DNA of 64,000 bases, from the NCBI GenBank assembly GCA_018242445.1, contig JAFEBW010000048.1:1-64000 (forward strand), read 5' to 3'. Source of the stretch: Pseudomonadota bacterium (GTDB lineage: Bacteria; Pseudomonadota; Gammaproteobacteria; Xanthomonadales; Xanthomonadaceae). This document shows positions 20,524-31,269 of this stretch, in pieces. A program made the translations under genes and the position numbers. The notes under the pieces were generated by a model. It was not told the DNA's origin and did not search any database. It saw nothing but the letters and a program-made list of their open reading frames with translations. The number at the start of each line of letters is the position of its first letter. The first letter of the stretch is position 1.

Positions 20524-20587
20524 TCTCCCGTTGAACCCGGCCAGCCCGGCCCCATATCGGCTCCGTCCACGAGGTTCCGCACGCGCC

Positions 20588-20974
20588 ATGCCCATCTACG
20601 GTTTTGAATGCCATTCCTGCGGCCATCGTTTCGACCGCCTGCAGAAGCTGTCCGATCCCGATCCGGACACTTGTCCTTCCTGCCATGCCAAGGCACTGCG
20701 CCGGCAATTGAGCGCGCCCTCGTTCCGCCTGTCGGGCAGCGGCTGGTACGAAACCGACTTCAAGAAGGACGGCGAGAAAAAGCACAACCTGGCCGACAAG
20801 GGCGAGAGCGCTGCGCCGGCGGAGCAGGGCGAGGGCAAGTCTGCCGCTGCCAAACCCGCCGATGCCAAGCCTGCAGCGGCCGCTGCCAAGCCGGCTGCTG
20901 CGGAAACGGCGTCCACCGCCAAGCCCGCAGCCAAGGCCGAATCCAAACCGGCAGCGCCGCCGGCTGCCACCTGA
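20588..20974 (+). CDS. FmdB-type zinc ribbon protein
   Basis: 128-aa protein with the FmdB/CxxC_CxxC_SSSS regulatory-domain zinc ribbon at the N-terminus (Cys8, Cys11, Cys29, Cys32 in MPIYGFECHSCG and CPSCHAK). A short basic segment with GSGWYETDFKKD follows. The C-terminal ~50 residues are Ala/Lys/Pro low complexity. The gene commonly precedes aspS in Gammaproteobacteria, as here; its role is not established. Confidence 0.88.
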   Translation: MPIYGFECHSCGHRFDRLQKLSDPDPDTCPSCHAKALRRQLSAPSFRLSGSGWYETDFKKDGEKKHNLADKGESAAPAEQGEGKSAAAKPADAKPAAAAAKPAAAETASTAKPAAKAESKPAAPPAAT

Positions 20975-21054
20975 GCGCGCCGGCACCTCGATCGCGCTAC
21001 GGCCAACGATAGGGCGATTGAAATCTTCCCGGATGACGAAGAGCGTGCGCCAAC

Positions 21055-21147
21055 ACTCCCCCGCCTGCGGGGGAGGGTAGGGTGGGGGGCGGTGTCTCGC
21101 GAAAATCATCCCCATCCCATCCTTCCCCCACAAATGGGGGAAGGGGT
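21055..21147. repeat. REP-like palindromes upstream of aspS
   Basis: Unit CTCCCCCGCCTGCGGGGGAG with GGTAGGGTGGGGG, then an inverted unit ending CTTCCCCCACAAATGGGGGAAG. They fill the centre of the 296-nt gap between the zinc ribbon gene and aspS. No gene is seen in this gap. Confidence 0.8.
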
Positions 21148-21270
21148 AAAGGCAGCGTGGCTGTAGGGTCAAGGCAAAGGGATATCCGCGCTTTCCGCTA
21201 AAATGCACGCTTGCGTCGGGCGCTGCGCCTGACAACCAGTTTTCGTGCCAGCGGCACGTACGGAGCCTGC

Positions 21271-23051
<1,781 letters not shown>

Positions 23052-23055
<4 letters not shown>

Positions 23056-23648
23056 GTGTCCATGCCGACGACGATGGAACGATGAAAGTGTCGGGCGCAG
23101 CGCGTCTCGCACCCGTTTCGCTTTCCATCCGCCGCGCCGGCAAGGAAGACGCGCAGGCGCTCTCGCGCATCGCTTGCCGCACGTTCACCGAAACCTTCGG
23201 CCCCATGTATCCGGCCGAGGATCTCGACGATTTCCTGCGCACGAACTACGCGGTCGCCGAGTGCGAGCGCCTGCTTTCCGACCCGCGCTACGCCGCGTGG
23301 CTGGTCGAGTGCGATGGGCAGGCCGTCGGTCACGCACTGGCCGGCCCCTGCGGCTTGCCGCACGCGGACGTGCAAACCGGCGATGGCGAACTCAAACGCC
23401 TGTACCTGCTGGCAAGCGCGCAGAATGGCGGCTGCGGCGCACGCCTGTTCCGCGACGTGCTGGCCTGGCTCGAAGCCGACGGCCCGCGCCGCATCTGGAT
23501 CAGCGTGTGGTCGGGCAACCTTGGCGCGCAACGGTTCTACGAGCGTTTCGGCTTCGCCAAGGTCGCCGAGTACGAATTCCCCGTCGGCCGCCAGCGCGAC
23601 CGCGAGTTCATGTTCCGGCGCGATGCGCGGCCGTTGGCCACATCATGA
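23052..23648 (+). CDS. GNAT family N-acetyltransferase
   Basis: 198-aa acetyltransferase. The core begins at [17 protein letters not shown]. The acetyl-CoA site appears as [21 protein letters not shown] (split around the GGCGA loop) and motif B as [13 protein letters not shown], typical of RimI-like or FR47-like enzymes. The substrate is unknown. GTG at 23052 follows AAAGGGGCCGGC and overlaps the aspS stop; ATG at 23082 is an alternative. Its own stop overlaps the gtrA-like start (ATGA). Confidence 0.85.
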
Positions 23649-24100
23649 CCGCAGTCGAATTGAACGCCAGCGAATCGATGCATATGCCGACCACGACCGT
23701 TGCGCGTTCTTCCGAGGGACATGCCGCGTGGCGCGTGCTGCGTTTCGGCTTGGTCGGGTTGTCGGCCACCGGCGTGCATTTCGTGGTCGCGCTGATGGCA
23801 CTGCGCGGGCTGGCTGTTCCCCCCGCGCTGGCCAATGCGCTGGGTTTCTCGGTGGCGTTGACGGTGTCCTTCATCGGCCACGCGAGTTACACCTTCCGTG
23901 CGTCGGCGACTGTGGCCGCCGCCAGTCGATTCCTTGCCGTCAGTCTCGCGACAGTGACCCTCGGCAGCGGACTCGTGGCGTGGCTGGCGCACCACACGCC
24001 TTGGCCTGGTGTTTGGGTGCTGGCGATCGGTGCGTTGTTTTCCGCAGGCGCCAATTTCATCGGCCATTCGCTGTGGTCGTTCGGCCACCGCCATCGGTGA
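23645..24100 (+). CDS. GtrA-like membrane protein
   Basis: 151-aa protein with four hydrophobic segments, starting FGLVGLSATGVHFVVALM, and ending FSAGANFIGHSLWSF, the GtrA/PF04138 pattern. GtrA proteins are thought to flip undecaprenyl-phosphate-linked sugars across the inner membrane and are usually paired with a GtrB-type synthase. Here the GtrB-like gene is at 16537, ~6 kb upstream. It is coupled to the GNAT gene upstream and followed after 7 nt by a methyltransferase. Confidence 0.85.
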   Translation: MTAVELNASESMHMPTTTVARSSEGHAAWRVLRFGLVGLSATGVHFVVALMALRGLAVPPALANALGFSVALTVSFIGHASYTFRASATVAAASRFLAVSLATVTLGSGLVAWLAHHTPWPGVWVLAIGALFSAGANFIGHSLWSFGHRHR

Positions 24101-24107
24101 TGCGCGC

Positions 24108-24857
24108 ATGGAGCCAGACGCCTACCGGCAGATGCGCGCGTTGCAGTCCTCGCACTGGTGGTTCGTGGCGCGCAGGAAAATTTTTGGATCCATGCTCGAT
24201 CGCATCGGTTTGCCATCGGGAGCGCAGGTTCTCGAAGCCGGCTGTGGCCCGGGCGGCAACTTCGAATTGCTTCAGCGTTACGGTACGGTCAGTGCGTTCG
24301 ACATGGACCCGCGGACGGTCGCCGATTGCAGAGCGCGGTTCGACGTGAACTGCGTCGAGGGTCGTCTGCCGGATGGGCACCCGTTCCACGGCGCGCGCCG
24401 GTTCGATCTGGTGGTTGCGTTGGATGTGATCGAACACGTCGAGGAGGATGTTGCTTCATTGCGTTCGCTGGCCTCCTGCCTGCGCGCTGGCGGCAGGCTG
24501 CTGGCGACGGTGCCGGCGTACCAATGGATGTATTCGGCGCATGATCGCTTCCATCATCACCAGCGGCGCTACCGCGTGCGGGATCTGCGTTCCATCGCCG
24601 AAGCCGCCGGATTGAAGGTCGAGTCCGTGGGCTATTTCAATACGTTGCTCTTTCCGCCGATCGCTGCGTCGCGCATGTTGGCGCGCCTGCGCGGCGATGC
24701 GCCGCACAGCGATGCCGGCATGCCGCCGCCTTTCGTCAATCGCATGTTGAAGGTCATTTTCGGCAGCGAGGCCTGGTGGCTGCGACACCTGCGGTTTCCA
24801 TTCGGGACATCGATTTTCCTGCTTGCCGCACCGCCACCCGGAGGCGGCGATGGTTGA
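24108..24857 (+). CDS. Class I SAM-dependent methyltransferase
   Basis: 249-aa methyltransferase with the SAM loop VLEAGCGPGG (residues 41-50), acidic FDMDP at strand 2 and DLVVALDVIEHVEED at motif IV. HHHQRRYRVRDL and a C-terminal hydrophobic patch resemble enzymes acting on lipid-linked or polyketide-like acceptors, but the acceptor is unknown. The gene lies between the GtrA-like gene and the GT39 gene, whose start it overlaps by 8 nt, suggesting a role in the same envelope modification. Confidence 0.85.
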   Translation: MEPDAYRQMRALQSSHWWFVARRKIFGSMLDRIGLPSGAQVLEAGCGPGGNFELLQRYGTVSAFDMDPRTVADCRARFDVNCVEGRLPDGHPFHGARRFDLVVALDVIEHVEEDVASLRSLASCLRAGGRLLATVPAYQWMYSAHDRFHHHQRRYRVRDLRSIAEAAGLKVESVGYFNTLLFPPIAASRMLARLRGDAPHSDAGMPPPFVNRMLKVIFGSEAWWLRHLRFPFGTSIFLLAAPPPGGGDG

Positions 24858-26313
24858 TCGCGACACTGCGGGCGATGGCCATGCGGCGCCCGGCATGCGC
24901 CGCAACCGTTTCGTCGCGCTTGCCCTCGCGATCGCGGCTTTGGCGCTGGCCTTGCGTCTGCTTTACGTGTTCGGCGCGAAGGTCGAACAACCCATTGCCG
25001 GTGACGCCAACCAATACGTGTTGTACGCGTGGAATCTCGTCCACGACGGCACGTTTTCGGCATCGCTGCCCAGTGCCGGACCGGTCGTGCCCGACAACAT
25101 GCGCGGCCCGGGCTACCCATTCGTCCTTGCCGCAGCGATGCGGCTGTGCGGACATTCCGACCTTGCTTTGCGCGAGGTCGCTGGCGGAAGGGTCGCACTG
25201 GTTCCGGTGGATGCGGCCTGGATGTATGCCGTCTATGCGTGGCAGGCATTCCTCGGGGCGATGACGGTACTGCTCGTCATCGCCATCGCGCGACGTTGGC
25301 TTGGACGCGGTGCGGCGTTGGGTTGCGGAGTGTTGGTGGCCTTGTGGCCGCATCTGATCTCTTTTGCCGGGGTCCTGCTCAGCGAAACCGTGTTCGGCTT
25401 CGTCATCGCGCTGGCGATGTGGTTGCTGGTGCTGCTCGAAGAGCATCGCCGGGCGTGGCTGGCGGTTTGCACGGGTTTGGCGTTCGCGGTCGCATGGCTG
25501 GTCAATCCGGTGATTGCCGTGTTTCCGCTGTTGGCCGCGATGGCCTTGCTGCTGCGAGGAAAGGCCGTGGTGGCGATCATCGTGCTCGCTAGTTTTGCGG
25601 TGGCGCCGGCGGGGTGGGCCTGGCGCAATGCCGCAGCAGGCCACCTGCATGGAAGCTACCAGCGGGCGGCGCAAAATTTCGTGCAGGGGTCGTGGCCGGA
25701 ATTCCTCGATGCCTTCAATGCACGCCACAACCAACCGCTGGCTGCCGCGCTCGTTGGCGCGGAGCAGGATGAAGAGCGTGTTTTCATCGCGAACCCGCGC
25801 GATGGGATGGCTGCCGTACTGGCACGGATGCGAGCGCAGCCTGCACGTTACGCGCTGTGGTATCTGGCGCAGAAGCCCTACCTGCTGTGGGACTGGAGTG
25901 TTCGCGTGGGTTGGGGCGATGTTTATTTCCTGGTCACCCCGGACTCGCCGTTCACCCGCATCCCGGTTCTGCGCTGGATGAAGCAGGGCTTTGCTGTCGC
26001 CAATCCCGCGTTTTTCCTGCTGGGGGCGATCGCGACGCTGGTGCTGGGCTGGCGATTCGTGCGACATCCCCGCAACGTACCGTTCGCCGAAGGAATGGCC
26101 GCCCTGCTGTTGATTTACCTGACGGCTGTCCACACGGTTTTGCAGGCCGAGCCGCGCTATTCGGTGCCGTATCGGCCCGAGCAAATGCTGATGGTGGTGA
26201 CGGCATTGGTCTGGCTGGCGCGCAAGGCGCGCTGGCCGAGACCCGCGCATTCGCAAGCGATCGCCGCCGACGGTGCGCCCGGCGATGTCGGCCCACAGGA
26301 TCGCGGCGCATGA
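24850..26313 (+). CDS. GT39/ArnT-like membrane glycosyltransferase
   Basis: 487-aa multi-pass protein with roughly ten transmembrane helices and an early periplasmic loop containing GDANQYVLYAWNLVHDG and NMRGPGYPF, the acidic first-loop pattern of dolichyl/undecaprenyl-phosphate sugar transferases (PMT, ArnT, GT39/GT83). It likely transfers a sugar from a polyprenyl phosphate donor to a lipid or protein at the periplasmic face. The start overlaps the methyltransferase and the stop overlaps the hydrolase (ATGA). Donor and acceptor are unknown. Confidence 0.8.
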   Translation: MVDRDTAGDGHAAPGMRRNRFVALALAIAALALALRLLYVFGAKVEQPIAGDANQYVLYAWNLVHDGTFSASLPSAGPVVPDNMRGPGYPFVLAAAMRLCGHSDLALREVAGGRVALVPVDAAWMYAVYAWQAFLGAMTVLLVIAIARRWLGRGAALGCGVLVALWPHLISFAGVLLSETVFGFVIALAMWLLVLLEEHRRAWLAVCTGLAFAVAWLVNPVIAVFPLLAAMALLLRGKAVVAIIVLASFAVAPAGWAWRNAAAGHLHGSYQRAAQNFVQGSWPEFLDAFNARHNQPLAAALVGAEQDEERVFIANPRDGMAAVLARMRAQPARYALWYLAQKPYLLWDWSVRVGWGDVYFLVTPDSPFTRIPVLRWMKQGFAVANPAFFLLGAIATLVLGWRFVRHPRNVPFAEGMAALLLIYLTAVHTVLQAEPRYSVPYRPEQMLMVVTALVWLARKARWPRPAHSQAIAADGAPGDVGPQDRGA

Positions 26314-26942
26314 CCGAAACCGAATCCGTCATCCTCCTGCACGGCCTGTGGCTGCGTGGCGGTGCGATGGGCTTCTTGAGGCGGCGCTTGCTCGGGGCCG
26401 GCTTCGCGGCGCAGGTGTTCGATTATTCCAGCGTGCACGATGGCGTCGATTCGGCGGCGGCGCGGTTGCGTGCTTGCGTGCGCGGGATCGGTGGGCGGGT
26501 GCACCTGGTCGGCCACAGCCTCGGCGGTTTGCTGGCCGCGATGGTGGTGCAGCACGAACCCGATCTGATCGACGGGCGCATCGTCTGTCTCGGCTCGCCC
26601 TTGTGCGGGAGCGCGGCGTCGCGCGCGCTGCAGCGGATCCCGGGAGGGGCGGCATTGCTCGGACGCAGTCGCGAATTTCTCGATGCCGGATTGGATCGAT
26701 GGAATGCACCGCAGCAGCTCGGCGTGATCGCCGGGCGCTTGCCGCTGGGGCTGGGATTTTTGCTGGGAGGGCTGGCATGGCCCCACGACGGCACGGTGGC
26801 GGTGGCGGAAACGCGGCTGCCGGGGATCGCCGACCATCGCGTCATTGCCGCCGCGCACACCGGGTTGGCGTATTCGGACGAGGCGGCGCGGTACGTGGGC
26901 GCTTTCTTGCGCGATGGCCAGTTCGGCCTGCCCGGCCCCTGA
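26310..26942 (+). CDS. Alpha/beta hydrolase (esterase/lipase-like)
   Basis: 210-aa alpha/beta hydrolase. The oxyanion-hole motif LLHGLWLRG is at the N-terminus, nucleophile elbow VGHSLGG has Ser70, a plausible acid is Asp in WPHDGTV and His in AAHTGLAYS. No signal peptide is seen, so it is probably cytoplasmic. It is the last gene of a coupled cluster (GNAT-GtrA-methyltransferase-GT39-hydrolase), though it could be unrelated to sugar transfer. Confidence 0.85.
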   Translation: MTETESVILLHGLWLRGGAMGFLRRRLLGAGFAAQVFDYSSVHDGVDSAAARLRACVRGIGGRVHLVGHSLGGLLAAMVVQHEPDLIDGRIVCLGSPLCGSAASRALQRIPGGAALLGRSREFLDAGLDRWNAPQQLGVIAGRLPLGLGFLLGGLAWPHDGTVAVAETRLPGIADHRVIAAAHTGLAYSDEAARYVGAFLRDGQFGLPGP

Positions 26943-27004
26943 TCGCACCAGGCCGCCGCACCTGGGCGTAAAATCCGCCGATTGTCCAATGCACGGGGAG
27001 TTTC

Positions 27005-27715
27005 ATGGGTCGGGGTCCATCCATCGAAGGCCGCAAGAACGCCGAAGACGCGCGGCGCGGCAAGATCTTCACCAAGATCATTCGCGAGATCAGCGTGTCC
27101 GCGCGCACCGGTGCCGACCCGGCCGGCAATCCGCGGCTGCGCTCGGCGATCGACAAGGGCCTGTCGGCGAACATGCCCAAGGACACCATCGAGCGCGCGA
27201 TCAAGAAGGCCAGCGGCGGGCTGGAAGGCGTGAGCTACGAGGAAATCCGCTACGAAGGCTACGCGCCCGGCGGGGTGGCGGTGATCGTGGACTGCCTGAC
27301 CGACAACAAGGTGCGCACGGTGTCCGACGTGCGCCATGCCTTCGCCAAGTTCGGCGGCAACCTCGGCACCGACGGCTCGGTGGCCTTCCTGTTCAAGCGC
27401 TGCGGCGTGCTGCAGTTCGCCGCCGGCGACGAGGAGAAGATCACCGATGCGGCGATCGAGGCCGGTGCCGACGACGTGATCGCCCACGACAACGGCGTGG
27501 TCGAGGTGCTGACCGCGTTCGAGTCCTATGCCGGCGTGAAGGCCGCGATCGAAGCGGCGGGGCTGAAACCCGACGTGGCCGAAACGACGTATCGCGCCGA
27601 GAACGCCATCGCCGTCGCGGGCGAGACCGGCGAGCAGGTCGGCAAGCTGCTGGCCTGGCTGGACGATCTGGACGACGTGCAGAACGTGTATTCGAATGCG
27701 GAATTGGCGGAGTGA
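27005..27715 (+). CDS. yebC: YebC/PmpR family protein (TACO1-like)
   Basis: 236-aa member of the YebC/TACO1 family, implicated in relief of ribosome stalling and annotated elsewhere as a transcriptional regulator. Recognisable segments: [51 protein letters not shown] and [12 protein letters not shown]. It sits upstream of ruvC as in most Gammaproteobacteria. The heptamer tract begins 9 nt after its stop. Confidence 0.95.
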   Translation: MGRGPSIEGRKNAEDARRGKIFTKIIREISVSARTGADPAGNPRLRSAIDKGLSANMPKDTIERAIKKASGGLEGVSYEEIRYEGYAPGGVAVIVDCLTDNKVRTVSDVRHAFAKFGGNLGTDGSVAFLFKRCGVLQFAAGDEEKITDAAIEAGADDVIAHDNGVVEVLTAFESYAGVKAAIEAAGLKPDVAETTYRAENAIAVAGETGEQVGKLLAWLDDLDDVQNVYSNAELAE

Positions 27716-27724
27716 AGGTCAAGG

Positions 27725-27752
27725 GGCTGGAGGTTGGGCTTTTGGGGTTGGC
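27725..27752. repeat. G-rich heptamer tract after yebC
   Basis: Units GGCTGGA, GGTTGGG, CTTTTGG, GGTTGGC. It is complementary in character to the C-rich tract at 27824-27851 (CCAACCT type), so the yebC-ruvC junction is bounded by inverted heptamer tracts about 71 nt apart. Confidence 0.8.
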
Positions 27753-27819
27753 AAAAGCCGCTTTCGATCTTCTTTCGTTGCCTGATGCGCATCTGTCCAT
27801 GTAGGCAGTCCGCCGCCCC

Positions 27820-28368
27820 ATGTCCAACCTCCAATCCCCAACCCCCAGCCTCCGCATCCTCGGCATCGACCCCGGCTCGCAGCGCACCGGCGTGGGCATC
27901 GTGGATGCCGATGCGGCCGGGCGGGTGACGCATGTGCACCATGCGCCGCTGACGTTGCTGGGCGAGGGCGAGTTCCCGCAGCGACTCAAGCGCCTGCTCG
28001 ACGGGCTGGGCGCGATCATCGAGCAGTACCAGCCGCAGGAAGTGGCGATCGAGAAGGTGTTCATGGCGCGCAACCCCGATTCGGCGCTCAAGCTGGGGCA
28101 GGCGCGCGGCGCGGCGATGTGCGCGGCGGTGCTGCGCGACTTGCCGGTGCACGAGTACGCAGCCAAGGAGATCAAGCTCGCCGTGGTCGGCACCGGCAGC
28201 GCGGAAAAATCGCAGGTGCAGCACATGGTGGGCATCCTGCTGAACCTGCAAGGCAAGCTGCAGGCCGACGCCGCCGATGCGCTGGCGGTGGCGATCACGC
28301 ATGCGCACGTGCGCGCCAGCGCGCAGCGGCTGGGCGTGGGTACGCGCATCGCATGGGGGAGGAAATGA
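27820..28368 (+). CDS. ruvC: Holliday junction resolvase RuvC
   Basis: Endonuclease that cleaves Holliday junctions after RuvAB branch migration. Catalytic acidic residues are visible as Asp17 in ILGIDPGS, Glu in [11 protein letters not shown] and the C-terminal [16 protein letters not shown]. 182 aa. The only usable in-frame start is ATG 27820, and the next 28 nt are four heptamer units encoding a non-homologous leader (residues ~2-11). Related RuvC proteins start about ten residues later. Gain or loss of one heptamer would shift the frame. It is followed by an inverted-repeat element and ruvA. Confidence 0.95.
   Translation: MSNLQSPTPSLRILGIDPGSQRTGVGIVDADAAGRVTHVHHAPLTLLGEGEFPQRLKRLLDGLGAIIEQYQPQEVAIEKVFMARNPDSALKLGQARGAAMCAAVLRDLPVHEYAAKEIKLAVVGTGSAEKSQVQHMVGILLNLQGKLQADAADALAVAITHAHVRASAQRLGVGTRIAWGRK
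27824..27851. repeat. C-rich heptamer tract inside the ruvC 5' end
   Basis: Units CCAACCT, CCAATCC, CCAACCC, CCAGCCT, starting one base after the ruvC ATG codon. They encode the first residues of RuvC. Confidence 0.85.
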
Positions 28369-28404
28369 TGGACGTCCGTATCGGATTGGAGTTGCCATGC
28401 TTTG

Positions 28405-28520
28405 GCTCGTCATTCCCGCGCAAGCGGGAATCCAGAGTCTTGGAACCCTCCGCTCACGAAAGCCACTGGATGACCAGCCATTTAGCTGTTGGAAGCCCCG
28501 CTTGCGCGGGAATGACGAGC
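28405..28520. repeat. 116-bp element with perfect 24-bp inverted ends
   Basis: The left end 28405-28428 (GCTCGTCATTCCCGCGCAAG plus CGGG) is matched exactly in inverted orientation at 28497-28520. The interior has a further TCCAG/CTGGA pair. It carries the widespread CATTCCCGC...GCGGGAAT REP motif and has MITE-like size. It fills the ruvC-ruvA gap; the ruvA ribosome binding site lies just outside it. Confidence 0.92.
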
Positions 28521-28549
28521 ACAAGCTTGGCTGTAGTTGGAGGCAGAGC

Positions 28550-29146
28550 ATGATCGGTCGCCTCAAAGGCATCCTCGTCCACAAGCAGCCGCCCTGGCTG
28601 GTGGTGGACGTGCACGGCGTGGGCTACGAGCTGGAAGCGCCGATGAGCACGTTCTACGACCTGCCCGAGGTCGGCCGCGAAGTCGCCTTGTTCACCCACT
28701 ACGCGCAGAAGGAAGACGCGGTGTCGCTGTACGGATTTCTCGGCGAGGCCGAGCGCCGGCTGTTCCGCGACGTGCAGAAGGTCGGCGGGATCGGCGCGAA
28801 GATCGCGCTGGCGATCCTCTCGGGCGCGAGCGTTTCCGATTTCGCGCGGCTGGTGCAGACCGCCGACGTGGCCGCGCTCACCCGCATCCCCGGCATCGGC
28901 AAGAAAACCGCCGAGCGCATCGTGGTCGAGTTGCGCGACCGCGCGGCCGATCTGGGCGGCGCGCCATCGACGTTCGCCGCGAAGGGCGCTGCGCCGGCCG
29001 ACCCGCTGGGCGAGGCGATCGCCGCCCTGCAGCAGCTCGGCTACAAGCCCGCCGAAGCCTTGAAGATGGCCGAGAAGGCGCAGGCCGAGGGCGACGATGC
29101 CGAGGCGATCATCCGCAAGGCGCTCAAGGCCTCGCTCAAGACCTGA
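28550..29146 (+). CDS. ruvA: Holliday junction branch migration protein RuvA
   Basis: RuvA binds four-way junctions and loads RuvB hexamers. The OB-fold N-terminal domain begins [16 protein letters not shown]; helix-hairpin-helix motifs are [16 protein letters not shown] and [19 protein letters not shown]; the C-terminal RuvB-binding domain (~residues 150-198) follows an Ala/Pro linker. 198 aa is normal. ATG 28550 has a good ribosome binding site (GGAGG, six nt upstream). Two kup genes separate it from ruvB. Confidence 0.96.
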   Translation: MIGRLKGILVHKQPPWLVVDVHGVGYELEAPMSTFYDLPEVGREVALFTHYAQKEDAVSLYGFLGEAERRLFRDVQKVGGIGAKIALAILSGASVSDFARLVQTADVAALTRIPGIGKKTAERIVVELRDRAADLGGAPSTFAAKGAAPADPLGEAIAALQQLGYKPAEALKMAEKAQAEGDDAEAIIRKALKASLKT

Positions 29147-29170
29147 TCCGCGAAGCTCCCGAGCGCGCCG

Positions 29171-31075
29171 ATGCCCGAACCGTCCGCCAGCGCGCAAGCA
29201 GCCGCGCCGCACCCGTCGCAGGGCAGCCTGCGCGCATTGATGATGGGCGCGCTGGGCGTGGTGTTCGGCGACATCGGCACCAGCCCGCTGTACACGCTGC
29301 ACGAGATGTTTCTCCCGCATTACCGGCTGCAACCGGACGAGGCCACGGTGCTGGGCGTGCTCTCGTTGATCCTGTGGGCGCTGATCCTCGTGGTGGCGGT
29401 GAAGTACGTCACCATCATCATGCGCGCCGACAACAAGGGCGAGGGCGGCATCATGGCGCTGATGGCGCTGGCGCAGCGCGCGCTCGGCGATTCGCGACGC
29501 CTGCGCTACGCGGTCGGCATCCTCGGCATCTTCGGCGCCTCGCTGTTCTTCGGCGATTCCGTGATCACCCCCGCGGTGACCGTACTCGGCGCGGTCGAAG
29601 GACTGGAAGTCGCCGCGCCGGGGCTGCGCAACTTCGTGGTGCCGATCGCGCTGGCGGTGCTGGTGGGCCTGTTCGTGATCCAGCGCCGCGGCACGGCGAA
29701 GATCGGCGGCGTGTTCGGGCCGGTGATGTTGCTTTGGTTCGCCGCGATCGGCGCGATCGGCGCGTGGCACGTCGCCCACGAGCCGCGCGTGCTTGGCGCG
29801 ATCAATCCGTGGTGGGGTGTGCGCTTTTTCATGGATCACGGGGCCGGCTCGATCTTCATCCTCGGCGCGGTGGTGCTGGCGATCACCGGCGGCGAAGCCC
29901 TGTACGCGGACATGGGCCATTTCGGCCGCCCGCCGATCCGCGCGGCGTGGTTCCGCGTGGTGCTGCCGGCGCTGGTGCTGAATTACTTCGGGCAGGGCGC
30001 GGTGCTGTATGCCGATCCGGGCGCCGCGAGCAATCCGTTTTTCATGGCGGTGCCGGGCTGGGCGCTGTACCCGATGATCGGGCTGGCGACCGCCGCGGCG
30101 GTGATCGCGTCGCAGTCGGTGATCTCCGGGGCGTTTTCGGTGGCGCGGCAGGCGATGCTGCTGGGCTACATCCCGCGGCTGGCGATCAAGCACACCTCGG
30201 CGATGGCCGAAGGCCAGATCTTCGTGCCCGCGATCAACCGCATGCTGCTGGTGCTGGTGGTGCTGCTGGTGCTGGTATTCCAGTCGTCCACGCGGTTGGC
30301 ATCGGCCTATGGCGTGTCGGTGGCCGGCACGATGTTGATCGATACCTTGTTGCTGATCGTGGTGGCGAAAAACACGTGGCTGGACAGCAGGCGTTGGGTG
30401 GTGCCGCTGGCCGGCCTGCTGTTGCTGGTCGATCTGTCCTTCCTGCTCGCCAACCTGCAGAAGTTCTTCGACGGCGCCTGGGTGCCGCTGGCGCTGGGCG
30501 TGCTGGCCTTCGCCGCGATGCGCACCTGGCGGCGCGGGCGGATGCTGGTGGCCGAGAGCTTGCGCGATCAGCAATTGGACTTGCATGCCTTCCTCGACTC
30601 GCTGGCGATCCATCCGCCGCACCGCGTGCCCGGCACCGCGGTTTTTCTCACCGCGCGTGCCGATCGCGTGCCCGGGGCCTTGTTGCACAACCTCAAGCAC
30701 AACAAGGTGCTGCATGAGCGCAACGTGCTGCTCACCGTGAGCACGCTCGACGTGGCCTATGCCGACTCTGCGGAGCGCTGCACGACCACCGAGCTGGGCA
30801 ACGGCTTCCAGCGCGTGGTGTTGCGCTTCGGCTTTGCAGAGGAGCCCGACGTGCCCGCCGCGCTCACGCATGGCGTGTGCGGGCAGGAGTTCGACATGAT
30901 GGACACCACCTTCTTCTCCAGTCGCGAGACGCTGGTCGCGGCGGAGAAGGTCGGCATGCGCCTGTGGCGCGACAAATGGTTCGCTTTCATGGCGCGCAAT
31001 GCCACCTCGGCCACGGAGTTCTTCCGCATCCCCGGCAATCGCCTCGTCGAACTGGGGACGACGGTCGAGATTTGA
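29171..31075 (+). CDS. kup: Kup-type potassium transporter (first copy)
   Basis: Kup/HAK/KUP family proton-coupled K+ uptake protein, 634 aa, with about twelve membrane helices in the first ~440 residues and a soluble C-terminal domain. The family motif [14 protein letters not shown] is in helix 1, [15 protein letters not shown] and YFGQGAVLY are in mid-protein. The C-terminal part has [16 protein letters not shown]. It starts 24 nt after ruvA and is followed by a second, related kup gene, so the pair is a tandem duplication of the gene found between ruvA and ruvB. Confidence 0.93.
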   Translation: MPEPSASAQAAAPHPSQGSLRALMMGALGVVFGDIGTSPLYTLHEMFLPHYRLQPDEATVLGVLSLILWALILVVAVKYVTIIMRADNKGEGGIMALMALAQRALGDSRRLRYAVGILGIFGASLFFGDSVITPAVTVLGAVEGLEVAAPGLRNFVVPIALAVLVGLFVIQRRGTAKIGGVFGPVMLLWFAAIGAIGAWHVAHEPRVLGAINPWWGVRFFMDHGAGSIFILGAVVLAITGGEALYADMGHFGRPPIRAAWFRVVLPALVLNYFGQGAVLYADPGAASNPFFMAVPGWALYPMIGLATAAAVIASQSVISGAFSVARQAMLLGYIPRLAIKHTSAMAEGQIFVPAINRMLLVLVVLLVLVFQSSTRLASAYGVSVAGTMLIDTLLLIVVAKNTWLDSRRWVVPLAGLLLLVDLSFLLANLQKFFDGAWVPLALGVLAFAAMRTWRRGRMLVAESLRDQQLDLHAFLDSLAIHPPHRVPGTAVFLTARADRVPGALLHNLKHNKVLHERNVLLTVSTLDVAYADSAERCTTTELGNGFQRVVLRFGFAEEPDVPAALTHGVCGQEFDMMDTTFFSSRETLVAAEKVGMRLWRDKWFAFMARNATSATEFFRIPGNRLVELGTTVEI

Positions 31076-31269
31076 AGGCCCTGCCGCGCCGGCGAAGCGC
31101 ATCGTCAGCGCACCCCCGGCCTGCGAAATTACGATTTGTTCACGCGGCAGACGCCCGGAGTGTGGCGCATGCACTGGATTGCACGGCGCGAATGTGCACA
31201 ATGCGCACGTTCCCGCGCCCGACGCCCCGGCGCCGCACGGTGGCATGGGCTTGACGAGCGAGGTTGGCG

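Noticed and set aside
28454..31246. A ~930-codon open frame on the minus strand opposite ruvA and kup
   Set aside because: It is a high-GC shadow of clear genes: low-complexity His/Arg/Gln-rich translation, no start signal and no recognisable motif. The same applies to 31129-33351 minus opposite the second kup.
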